Source of the DNA: Aporrectodea caliginosa
Lineage: Eukaryota; Annelida; Clitellata; Crassiclitellata; Lumbricidae
Assembly: GCA_020284085.1 (NCBI GenBank)
Contig: JACEVL010000517.1
Coordinates: forward strand, 949,001-1,013,000
Length of the DNA stretch: 64,000 nt
Direction: 5' to 3'
The stretch's first letter is position 1, and every line of letters starts with the position of its first letter. Both the position numbers and the translations under genes were made by a program. Positions 48,301 to 57,584 of the stretch are shown here, in pieces. The notes beneath the pieces were generated by a model. That model was not told where the DNA came from. It made no database searches and was given only the letters and a program-made list of their open reading frames with translations.

Positions 48301-48333
48301 CTTTAGCTCTTCCAGGAGATCATTTAAAACCAT
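45322..48333 (-). CDS. VLIG/GVIN/URGCP-like large GTPase, short form
   Basis: One exon codes for 1003 residues from ATG at 48331-48333; the frame stays open a little further upstream to a possible acceptor (TTGTAG, complement of 48351-48356). The N-terminus has KLNDYYPQKLSFSEVI, then HPMDLLVVAMNCCDDFL and LSIPILLPN, both hallmarks of the URGCP/VLIG family. The GTPase has G1 GVQSSGKS at residues 636-643, G3 DTGG at 688-691 and VHQN at 761-764. The C-terminal 240 residues are helical and charged. Vertebrate VLIG proteins are over 2000 residues, so this is short. After the TAA the frame continues 24 sense codons (YDSDQGVKGLNDVLAELEKH) to a TAG. Vertebrate relatives are interferon-inducible and cytosolic or nuclear; a role in this animal is inference. 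The frame has no lesion, so it is likely functional. Confidence 0.88.
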   Translation of the reverse strand: MVLNDLLEELKLNDYYPQKLSFSEVIKLRGKSQNGSEEQYGLDIVRKLLTFDCTAVVSVTTEINRRLNNTGNKETVNKVQCVSDGVRQRNTRDKRGQSQRKLHPMDLLVVAMNCCDDFLRQVLVEKMFANKLSIPILLPNVRYGSYTLLLFALKSLVPEVQYPNRDSLTDTLVDIKSPIVSFIRVGNLHRSKSKLVNELLNLNSFNTFFHRECPNGSAKRSISNGSIEAAWFQSSTATEKEFNCRFFTALNLRGDARDYRKQTQFLCQSSTLTILMVDSFQSFKELYENVLKNVDVSQTKIIVCCISCESPDEGNETNFELWKDRSGHVVISQVSYDWHCEEQMSDIDFANDLRQTISKLFKPKHGDSHQMPTYANIIQRGKNLGFSLDEDKSEYKLGKASADEFVDLLSKQPPDCKPVILPLQGEPWEKIGKLEREQRRRSLYKNQDEHFIAEKETEKRRQREIQCRSLIEQNEVTYHFSLKFNLLQEQNLSYYLNSCKTNLDTRSRIIISKMLEEYRKERQKQYQQRSCESQLELIIVNSVIGLPHILREVGQMYEAVISEEIRIKEELKKVPVMTDVIGNFPTIVARLLLMGHPLELMDGDASNVPIAWLKAVLNQIRIMTNNAKVFVLSIIGVQSSGKSMLLNALFGLQFPVIAGRTTIGIHCHLVPVDKESLQVDYDYVLVVDTGGLESSEFTGNSTFRDNELATFAIGLADATIINMRGENWYELKDILQIAARGLICVRKTKAELELMPRCIFVHQNVLAADAKEKNRWGQEKQLALLDTAIKTAAHAEGFTEVTKFNQVIKYDPVLHSWYIPDLWNGRQPKARISQDYIGKVNELRQHLMQVMIDNPSKLTVSSFFLRMSDLWNAMLHNDFVLCFRNTQEIISGTFLNDRISFEVDGFKILNKLEQTMIRQLICSFKSSEKFRAEKERILREVSDAVEKNFTKMKATLQVVIDATDISAALKKQYEISLYEIQHEELRRVEYETANDISFHMKKL

Positions 48334-48342
48334 TCTCCACAA

Positions 48343-48909
48343 CGAAGTGCCTACAATTTAAAGTGGTCAGAAATCTGCAGTTAAAATATGATAATGATGA
48401 AATTGCAGGGCGTGTGGTAGTTTGTGACAAAATGGCGCTCAAGAAACGTTTAGCTTAAATTCCGCTTCGCTCGATCATAATACCACATGTCAGTGTCTTT
48501 GTGACTGTTGAGGCTCCATGAAAACTTTGTTTCCCACTGTTAAGTAAGTTCGCGATTGCTATGGGAAATTTACATGACGTGAGATCTGTGACCCATCGGT
48601 TTTTGTCTTTTTTTGCGATTTACTTTGGGTTTTAAGCAGCTTACCCAAAACATTTCTTTGACGTATTGTCGCTGAGTTAGGCTTTCTCTCAGCTGAATTA
48701 ATTATAGTGATTGCATGGCAGGCGTTTTGATACTATCGGTTATTAAGTTATTTTTGAACGTATTTGTGAACATTACAAATGACCAGGCACAACTAGATCA
48801 CACATGGACGGTGTATGAATATAAATTCATACACCGTGATCACCCTGAAGCGTCTGGATTAACGGAGAGGCAGAATCAAATTGTGGAAAAGATTGTGGCA
48901 TACGTTGAT
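48343..48909 (+). other. Upstream region of the GTPase; small hairpin and open frame
   Basis: A perfect hairpin at 48809-48838 pairs ACGGTGTATGAAT with its complement across ATAA. A frame from 48715 is open into the hAT at 48910. Beyond the hAT, sequence from 50412 continues in a similar style, so the two halves may have been one unit before the insertion. No domain recognised. Confidence 0.4.
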
Positions 48910-50403
48910 CAGAGGTGGGTAGCAGAAATGGGTAACTAATCGATTAGATGCTAATCGATTAGCTAATCGATTAGACAAGCAGCTAATTCTAATTCTAATC
49001 AATTAGCTGTCGTCTGATGCTAATTCTAATTATAATTGATTAGCAATTTTCAGCCAATTCTAATCGAAAATCGATTAGCTGATCGATTAGATGTTTGAAA
49101 ATTAAGCTGTGAACGCGTTCGGAAAAATGAGATTATTAATATTGAGTTTGAAGAATATACTTACTTACTTATTTATCTGAAGGCTGTTTCAAACTTTCAA
49201 TTATCTGTTCATAGTTATATGTCCGTTCTGCTCATGTAACACTGAAAGATTTGCTCGTCTTCATGTTTCTCATCTCAAGCATCACTGTGTTCCTACAACC
49301 TCAGCTGCCATGGAACGCGTATTTAGTTCTTCTTGCTACAGCGTAAACGCTAGGCGCAGTAGGCTAAGCTATGCAATGATTCAAGACATGCTAATTAAGT
49401 AAGCAAGTAAGTAAGTATATTCTTTATTAACCAATTGCTAATCGCACTTTGGTGTACAGACATCTTATAAACGCAGTTAAAAAGTATAAAGTATCCTGAC
49501 AATTAACGTTTCTCGCATTAAGTAAGTTAGTGACAATATCCCTTAATAAACCAACAGCACCTTGGTGCAAAATCATTATAGTCCCGCATATACCTAAAAA
49601 GTCAGCCAATGATGATTAGACCTTATACATCATCCCAGTGATGAAAATTTTACGCATCAAAATTATCTGCGGGACGAATGATACGGTCATGAGCCCGGGG
49701 GCGGAGGGAATACTTAGAAGTTTTAATTGGGGGAAGCAATTCATGCAAAATATGCCCATTATCCACCAAAATGCAACAGTGAGCTTGTGCAGTAGCAGTG
49801 TCAATAACTGCAGCTTATGCAGTAGCAATGTCAATAATGCAACATATATAATTGACCAATGTGGTGTTGCTTGCTGGTGTGTTGACTATTCTCACATATA
49901 GCAGTTGTGCAGCTTTAGGCATTGTAATAGGCTACAGCTTTAGGTATTGTAATAGGATACAGCATTAGAGCAACTTGCTGTAGTAACTTGCTGTGCTTTG
50001 AATAAAATTTGACAAATTCATGAAGCAAATACATGTATATGTATCGAACTATTGATTTTCGAAATCTAATTCTTATTGCTAATCGATTAGCTGCTGCTAA
50101 TTTTAATTCTAGTCGATTAGCTAGATGATTTTGCTAATTCTAATTCTAATCGATTAGCAAATTTCAGGAGCTAATTCTAATTCTAATCGATTAGCAATTC
50201 TAGCTAATCATACCCATCTCTGGAGGGTAGCTAATCGATTAGATTATAATCGATTAGCTAATCGATTAGACAAACACTTAAATCTAATTCTAATCAATTA
50301 ACTACAAGGTTTTTCTAATTCTAATTCCAATCGATTAGCAAATTTGATTAGCTAATTCTAATTCTAATTGATTAGCAATTTTAACTAATCGTGCCTATCT
50401 CTG
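48910..50403 (+). mobile_element. hAT element with TAATCGATTA subterminal arrays
   Basis: The termini are CAGAGGTGGGTA on the left and, inward from the right, CAGAGATAGGCA. The flanks ACGTTGAT (48902-48909) and GCGTTGAT (50404-50411) form an 8-bp duplication with one difference. A second inner right end (TACCCATCTCTGG) lies at 50211-50223. Both ends carry many copies of CTAATCGATTAG and TAATTCTAATTC. Inside, 49286-49402 encodes a hAT dimerisation tail. Confidence 0.8.
49286..49402 (+). pseudogene. hAT transposase C-terminal (dimerisation) fragment
   Basis: The frame reads TTSAAMERVFSSSCYSVNAR and ends LSYAMIQDMLIK with TAA at 49400-49402. This fits the hAT C-terminal pattern S-x-x-x-ERVFS...R. 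The rest of the transposase is not found. Confidence 0.75.
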
Positions 50404-50411
50404 GCGTTGAT

Positions 50412-50807
50412 ACCTTTTACGGTTTGGGCACTGAGTGAGGTACTAAATGCCATGGCAATGTCCATTTATACTTGTTTGGTTAATTTGAAGATAGACTACC
50501 CCGGCGAAAACTGGCAATTTGTAAAGAAAATGAAATTTGTATGCCATAGAAGAAAGGACGGAAACATCACAGCATTTGAAAGAATTAAAATTATTGGAAA
50601 ATTTACCTCAAGTCAGAAAATATGCATAAACCTGTGATGAAAGAAACACACGTAGCCTATACACATTCAAATGCGTACCCGTCAGCGCGAATTGGCGTGC
50701 GGCTTATGAGAGCAATCGGCCGGCGTGTGTGTACTGTGTATGCATACATATCAGCAGCGACAGTAGAGTTGAGTAAAGTCGACCCTTGCTAGTTAGGACG
50801 TGTAGGT
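50412..50807 (+). other. Open frame of unknown nature
   Basis: A frame open at 50407-50637 includes ALSEVLNAMAMSIYTCLVNL and GENWQFVKKMKF. I do not recognise it. It starts at the hAT junction, so it may be the second half of sequence cut by the insertion. Bases 50640-50807 hold nothing I can name. Confidence 0.3.
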
Positions 50808-50965
50808 CAGTGGAGGCGCCAGGATTTCAGGTTTGGGGGGGCTAAAGCTCCAATCCCTTCCCTTTTGTGACCTCTTCCCTGTGATTTGCAGCGATTTTCC
50901 ACTTTTTGGCGAGGCTGAGCCGCAGTTAGGGGGGCTAAGCCCCCTAACCCCTAGCGCCGCCACTG
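50808..50965. mobile_element. 158-bp hAT-type MITE
   Basis: The termini are CAGTGGAGGCGCC and GGCGCCGCCACTG-like on the right. A perfect 8-bp duplication GTGTAGGT lies at 50800-50807 and 50966-50973. It has G-rich and C-rich subterminal parts and is the same terminal family as 28857-29036. Confidence 0.92.
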
Positions 50966-51040
50966 GTGTAGGTCCAAATGTTTACGCATGAATGGCGTCT
51001 GTGATACGTCATGTGTGACAGAACAAAATCCAGAGTTGTA

Positions 51041-51222
51041 TTGTCTCGAGACACTGTCTCAGTCTCGAGACGTCTCGAGACAGGTTTTTTTATGTCTCGG
51101 TCTCGGTCTCAGACCCCACTGTCTTGGTCTCGGTCTCGAGATCATTTCTTGACTTTTTTTTGGAAACTGTCTCGAAGCGAAAGTCTTGTCTTTTGGAAAC
51201 TGTCTCGAAGCGAAAGTCTTGT
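51041..51222. repeat. GTCTCG-rich tandem repeat, left block
   Basis: Repeats of GTCTCG, GTCTCGAGAC and GGTCTC, then a 37-bp unit (GGAAACTGTCTCGAAGCG...) present twice. A related block lies at 53704-53813 on the far side of the next transposon. Confidence 0.85.
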
Positions 51223-51735
51223 TCTCTTGTAGAAGCGGTCTCCAATATTCTCGTACAAACTGTATTTTGTTCGGAACTTCGTTCAGTATTGCGCTATAAA
51301 ATTGTCTTGTGCCGAACGGATAACTAGTTAATCGGAAGTGCCAAACAGACAGGAAGTTTTAAAAGCGGTGTTTCTGGTATTAAGATTTAAGAGTATTGAA
51401 AAAAGCAGTCTTAAGTTTGCACTTTCAGTCCAAAATTTCCAAATATCTTAAAATGTCTCATAAAGAACCTGAAATCGTGAAATTTGCATTCACGCAGTTT
51501 GAAATCAATGAAAACAAAATAAATGGCATGCCGTTCGTCGTTTGTGTAAAGCCAACATAAGCGAAACGCTTGGAACAACATCTAGTTTCTCAAGGTGAGC
51601 TAAGTGGCTTATGTCGCTAAATCGCTAATAGGCCTAGGGCCTATATGGAATTTTGTTGCTTTAAATTTTAGAATCATTAAGAAGATTTGAGAATGGCTTA
51701 AATATTTATTTTCTTTATAGTTTATACTATACAAT

Positions 51736-53586
51736 AGGGTGGGGCAAATTGCAGTTGCCTCAACCAGACAATAATAAATAGAAGCTCCCTCATCTAGTGG
51801 TTAATAAAATAATTCATTTTCATATTTTGTATCATGTTCAGGGGTCGCAACTTTAAAAGATATGTGACATTATATATTTCATTAGAAATTAATAACAAAT
51901 TTATTAATATTATTACAAAGGGGTCATGGAAATTCATTGTTACTATAAAATATTACACAATCACATTAATACCCACATTACACAATACACAGAAACACAC
52001 ACACAGTTACACATTGTGCTGGCCCTGCAGGGCACACTCGTCGAAATATCATAGAACACTGGTATGCTTTCCTAGCCGAAGTTATGTTGAACATCTTGCC
52101 GCTGCATCAGGAAAGCCTGCAGACATTTCAATAGAAATGTTTTTCGTGATGAGAGACAGCAAATCAGAACCAAAGTAATGAGCACTGCTCAGCACTTATT
52201 TGTGATGGAACAGCTGTGAATACCGGTCGAAACAATGGAGTAATCCGAGACATTGAACTTAATCTCAGAAGACCTCGTCATTGGTTGATTTGTTTAATGC
52301 ATGCTAACGAATTGACTTAAGGAAGTTAATGGAAGTCGTTCATGGGAAGACCACCGCTAGTTCAAGAACTGCAGAAGGACAGTTTCAGGCATGTTGGAAT
52401 TGACCCACAGCAGAAAACAATCATTGAATTTTCTCCTGTTTCAGGTTGTGTTGCTGAACTTGAAGATACGATTATGAATGGCCTAAGTACATATCAGTTG
52501 TACTTGCTTAAAATATGTCTGCTGATTCAATGTGGCTACAATGCTAGTGAGAATCACATCTCCTACTTGCAGACCGCTCAACCAGGTGCACTCAGTCATG
52601 CCAGATGGCTAACTAAAGCCAACCGATTGCTTAGGTTGTATGCTCGCCAAGAATGTTCATCCTACAATCTGAAACACTTTGTAAAATTCATACTGAATTT
52701 CTATGCACCATCATGTTTTAGTATGAAACCTCATCTGACGTACGTGCCAGGATGGAGCAAAGAACTTCTTCTTCATGCTATAATTGTACCAGGAACTTGA
52801 CAAAACTGATCAGGCTGTCATCACTCCAGTAGGTCTACTTCAGAACAACAGCTACTTTTGCCATCCTGAGAATATCTTGTTGGCGATGAAGATAAAATAT
52901 CAGGAAATTTTCATGTGAAAAATTCTAATGGCTAGAAATACTCACTCTAGTGATGCAATTTGTTGCTGACAAGAAAACTATTACAGTTAAATTTACATCT
53001 GATTCGTACATAAATATGGTTGACTGGGGAAAAATTCGACTTCAACGCACCTCCACACCTGCAAGACATCACGTCGAAAGCTGTTGGCAGTAATGAACGA
53101 GTAGTTCTACCTCACTATCCGTGTCATTCTCAAGATGTGGAGAGAAATATCAAACACGTTTCTGCAGTCTGTGGCCGAGTTACGGACATGACTCTCGCCA
53201 CGGTGTTATCATTCAAATAATGAAATCAAGATTGGACTTGCCAACTACAGAAACTAAAGTTGACTTTCTTAACTAAGTTAAAGCACTTATACTGCAGTAC
53301 TGTGCCGGATTTTTTTCATTTCTTTTATTACTCATTGTTGTTTGTAGCTCTAACTTTGGGTTTTAAATTTAAAAGTCATAACTATTAAACCGGCTGATGT
53401 AATACCAGCTCTCATTTTACAACATATTGCGTTTTTGGGCTTGTATTTCAGACAAAGTTGCTAGAAAACGGTGATATAATTATATGAGAAATCAATTTTT
53501 GGTACAAAATTGCATTTAATATGGACCACTGATTTAGGTTTGTCTGGGAACTGAATTCGAATTTTCGTTACTTTTTGCCCCACCCT
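51736..53586 (+). mobile_element. Unclassified DNA transposon with 10-bp target duplication
   Basis: ACTATACAAT lies at both flanks (51726-51735 and 53587-53596). The termini are AGGGTGGGGCAAA and TTTTTGCCCCACCCT. Inside are plus-strand coding fragments of one protein type. Bases 52195-52345 read CDGTAVNTGRNNGVIRDIE and RRPRHWLICLMHANE. Bases 52342-52800 hold GALSHARWLTKANRLLRLY and VKFILNFYAPSCFSMK. Bases 53020-53220 hold HYPCHSQDVERNIKHVSAVC. I recall similar DGT...NTG / SRWLT / PCHTQAVER proteins as multicopy in invertebrates, but not their superfamily. Frames are broken, so it is inactive. Confidence 0.75.
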
Positions 53587-53703
53587 ACTATACAATTCAG
53601 GTGATCGGCTGATTTCAGTAACTTGACCCTAGTATAAGACTTCAAAAGTTGAGAAAAATTGTTTCGGGACTTGGGTCCAATGTGCATTTCACTCGTTTTG
53701 AAC

Positions 53704-53813
53704 TGTCTCGAACTGTCTCGGACCTGGTGTCTCGTCTCGGTCTCGGACCCCGCTGTCTCGGTCTCGGTCTCGGACCCCACTGTCTCGGTCTCGGTTTCGG
53801 TCTCGGTCTCGAG
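53704..53813. repeat. GTCTCG tandem repeat, right block
   Basis: (GGTCTC)n with GGACCCC interruptions, in the same orientation as 51041-51222. The two blocks were about 0.6 kb apart before the transposon entered. Confidence 0.9.
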
Positions 53814-53819
53814 TTTTAT

Positions 53820-54869
53820 GTTTCGTATACAAGTCTGAGTCAAAATCTATGTTGTGCATTAATTGTGTCAGGCCACGACCTTGTGAGAGGGACCTGTTTG
53901 AACTTTTTTAGTTGCCAGTTCCAAGCCTGAAGAAAGGAGGAGGGCGACGCTAATCATCTGTGTAATGACACAACGTCGCTAAACAGCAACTAACCAACCA
54001 GATCGATGAGTAGATTCAGCATTCGCTGCTTAAGTTTGCGACGCTGGAACTGATTTCTCTAAGTTTTCGTGTTTATGTATATTTATTCATTTGTTGCGTC
54101 AGAAAACAAATTATAGTACACATCGTGACAGAAACAGACCAATCACTGCGCAACAGGAAGCCAGGAAAAGCTAAAAGCTTATACCACCCTGGCCCCTAAA
54201 TAAATAATCAAACTTAGAGACTGTGTCTTGGTGTTAGGTGCGCTAAGCTTCTGGTCGGGTTAATTGACAGTGCGGAGTCCGATCGTTCAAGAACTCTAAA
54301 AGGCTGTCTCAGTCCCAGTACAATAAAAGATTAAGCGATAAAATCTGTTGAACCAAGAAACCGTCATCGCACTGTACCAGACCCCTCAGATAAACTGGTT
54401 TTGTTGGCACGAACAATGTACTGTTGGCATGTACATGTAGTTTGATTGCCAACGATGAGAGTGATTTTGGTAAAAGTGTAAAAAAAACTATTGATAGGCC
54501 TACAGAAACAGAGTGTAAACTTGTGGCGTTAGATATTGAGCAGACGAAACAGCTTACATAGGGTCAGCACCAGCAATTCGATCCTTAAAGGTAGAGAGCT
54601 CTTATTTATCTGATAGGCCTGCTTTGTATAGGGCCTACTGCTGCTGCACATAGCATTCTAACATAAAGAGTTTACTTCTTACAGAATACATTTGATTTAT
54701 CGTCATCGTTTCGTTTCGTTTCGTCGATTTATTCAGTAATCAAAATATCACAAGTAACAATTCCACCGGATTGACGCGAAATAATTAGGGTTGCACAGGA
54801 GATCATAGACCCTTTAAATTAGCAGGACTGTAGAGAGCCATGCTTGCTTTTTGGAACTCGAGTCTATTC
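53820..54869. other. No recognised gene
   Basis: A CGTTT repeat run lies at 54703-54725. Nothing else is identified. Confidence 0.5.
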
Positions 54870-54949
54870 TCAATGACTTTTTTCCCCAAAAAATTTATGA
54901 AGAGTCCGATTTGAATGAACGTTTCTTGTTCTCTTTGTCTTGATGAGAG
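54870..54949 (-). CDS. Possible terminal exon of the kinase gene
   Basis: An acceptor-like AAATTTAG precedes 54949 on the minus strand. Joined in phase 1 to the exon at 55071-55139 it stays open for 26 codons and ends at TGA (54870-54872). The peptide is basic (KTKRTRN) with no domain. Support is phase and splice signal only. Confidence 0.3.
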
Positions 54950-55070
54950 CTAAATTTGGGATAAATATTGATATTGACACCAAATCTAGGGTAATTCAAT
55001 CTGTTAATGTAAGTTTACTGAGTAATCATAAAAAAATTTCAAAGGAAGCACTAGGAAAGTAAACTCTTAC

Positions 55071-55139
55071 GACAGGACTGAAGATCCGATAGCATGTCAT
55101 CAAATGACGGACGTTGGTCCTTGTCTGTATTCATACATC
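55071..55139 (-). CDS. Kinase exon, subdomain XI
   Basis: The acceptor is TTTCAG (complement of 55140-55145) and the donor GTAAGA follows 55071. The exon encodes CMNTDKDQRPSFDDMLSDLQ, the end of a TKL-type kinase domain (C-x-x-x-D-x-x-x-RPSF-x-x-x-L). It begins in phase 1, which matches the end of the exon at 61665-61813 and completes an Arg codon. The intron between them is 6.5 kb and filled with repeats. Confidence 0.75.
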
Positions 55140-57009
55140 CTGAAATGAACCAACAAAATGCTTTAGCGAATGGAAATAATCAAAATCCAGTTCAATGCAC
55201 TGTCAATTATAATGTACAATGCTGCGATACGGGCTTGTAATGCCCGGTCTTGCATTATCCTAAATCGTTTGCAAGTTAGGCTATAGGCTGCTTCAACCCA
55301 ATTAAAAAGCTATAAGCCTTCGTGGTAAACGTCATGACCCGAGCTATTCGAACTTCGACGCTCTTCTTGAGGCAGTCTTCATTTTATGCTCTTTGCTTCA
55401 TCAAGTTCCATTTACAGCAAACTTGCTCTAAGTTATCATTTCATGTCGAACGTATCGCTGGACTTCGTTTACGTTAATATTTTGGCAGAGTGTATGACTG
55501 CATTTATTAAAAAACTTATAGTCTACGCCAGAGATAGTTACCTACTTGTACCCTTACAATTACCGAGTTGTGTGCTAAAAGCAGATGAAGCTCTCTTCTC
55601 TGCGATATTGTCGGATCCTGGGCATGTCCTACACCGATAACTACCTCCTATCCGTGAAACCGGATACTCCTTAAGACCTCGTTCGCACAACCGTAGGCCT
55701 ACTATTCCGCACTCTGACCCCCTTACCAGGAAGGAATTTGTTACTAGGATGTTGCACAGTTACAACAGTTACGTTACAACTAATCATGTTTCATTAGCAT
55801 TTAACTTTTTACACATTATTATTATTAATATTATAACTTCGATATTTTATCATTTTTATTATATAACTGTTGTCCCATTGTACGTTTGCAAATGGTGTAT
55901 TAAAGACAATATATACTTACTTACGTACTTATCCTGCTTAGACATCATGCATCTTTACACTTAAACCGATAAGAAACGCCTGAATCCTGTAGCCTCGCAA
56001 AATCTTTAGTTCAACACGTAGTCTGTGTCCGCAATACTAACAGGCTGGGCCCACATAACATGCATGTTACACCTGAAAATACTGTCAACTACTCGTTCAC
56101 AACATGTGGAGGTGAGAGGATATTTCAGAACTTGTCTTTTTAAGTTATTAGAGAAAATTCATTGGTTTCTAGTCAGCCAAAGTTTGTTCTATTTACTATC
56201 CCTATTGTGACGCACCAGCTATATTCCGCAGCCGATCGAGTTGATCGATCAAGTCGATCGTAAACTCGGCCAAGTCGAGTCGATCGTTGTTTCCTCGACT
56301 CGACTCGACTCGACTCTGAATATATTTAACGTAGTCGCCCTATCTCTTTAAAAACCAAAAATGCCTACATTGTAGTTTGTTGCCTTCCGGATTGGTAAAG
56401 TCATAAAATGAAATATAATAGTGTCATGTGGATTCGTGGAAAAATACTTGCAATTGCAGCAGACAATTTGGAGCATTTGTATGTCTATAATCTGGAGCAT
56501 ATAATATTATGCCTATGCTGAACTGCGACAGAATTACCCTCCAAGAGGTTCCAAGCCTAAACCTTAATCTATGCAATATGCGCTACAGACTACTGTAGTA
56601 TATTATAACTACTTCAGTATACTCTTGAGCAGCTTCAAGTTTCTTGAACTAACCGTAATTCATTACGAAGATTTATATAGCTCCTCATATTGCAGATGTA
56701 ATATAGACATTACACATGTCCTCTAATAATACCTCTACTGCCTTCTTATTTGTCGAGCAAGTGCTAATTTCTGTACCGTACTGTCGGAGATTCCATTGTA
56801 GCCTAGGTGCCTAGCTGATAAGTCGATGGGTTATGCGAGGCTTAATTCTTTCAAGTCAACCACAGGCACACACGATATCATTATAATACCTTAAATGTTA
56901 CTTACTAGCTCAATTACAGTTTGAGGAAGTGTGTGCAATAGAAATTCATGATTAATTCATGGAATGTAAGAATCCAACAGTTGTCAGCAATTTTGGCCAA
57001 GAGACTGCA
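55140..57009. other. Intron sequence of the kinase gene; GATCGAGT repeats
   Basis: Bases 56232-56312 contain repeated CGATCAAGTCGATCG and CTCGACTCGACT words. Frames at 55386, 55749 and 56025 lack domains. No other gene is seen. Confidence 0.5.
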
Positions 57010-57150
57010 GTCCAAGTCGACGAAGTCGATCGAGTCGATCGTCGTCCGAGCCAAGTCGATCGAGTCGTCGAAAGGTCGGCGAGTCGACGAAGTCGATCGA
57101 GTCGATCGTCGGCCGAGCCAAGTCGATCGTATACACTCGACTCGATCGAC
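57010..57150. repeat. AGTCGATCG palindromic repeat
   Basis: About ten near copies of AGTCGATCGAGTCGATCG and CGAGCCAAGTCGATCG. The unit is self-complementary, so several frames on both strands stay open; these are artefacts. Confidence 0.9.
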
Positions 57151-57584
57151 TGCGGGGTATAGCACCAGTAAAGCAAGACAATGTTTATAAAAATGCGTGT
57201 AACTGTGGGTTGCAAAAGTACTTACACCTCCGATTCATCATTACGCCACAAGGTTTTCCGTTTGCTCTAACCTGTTCAAGACGCAAATGAAGCTGTTCTA
57301 TAATCTAAAGAACCATTTCAGTGTTTGGTAGTAGTAAATGTCTGTTTCTTGGACAAATCACGTGGGCCACCGTTCACCAACCTATATTTACTGGTTAGAA
57401 ACGAGTAGATAAAGGTATAAATTACCTGGTTGTTACATAACGTATAGGTAGGTTCGGTAAGTCCCCATAATTTCAATACGACTGGTTCATTTCCCATAGA
57501 CATCGGTGCACCGATCCCCCGCAGTTTCACTTTAAGCGGTTTAGCGAAATCCGTTCACGATCATTACACAGGATTCTGACGTCA

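Noticed and set aside
56914..57215. Overlapping frames on both strands rich in Arg, Ser and Asp
   Set aside because: They come from the self-complementary AGTCGATCG repeat.
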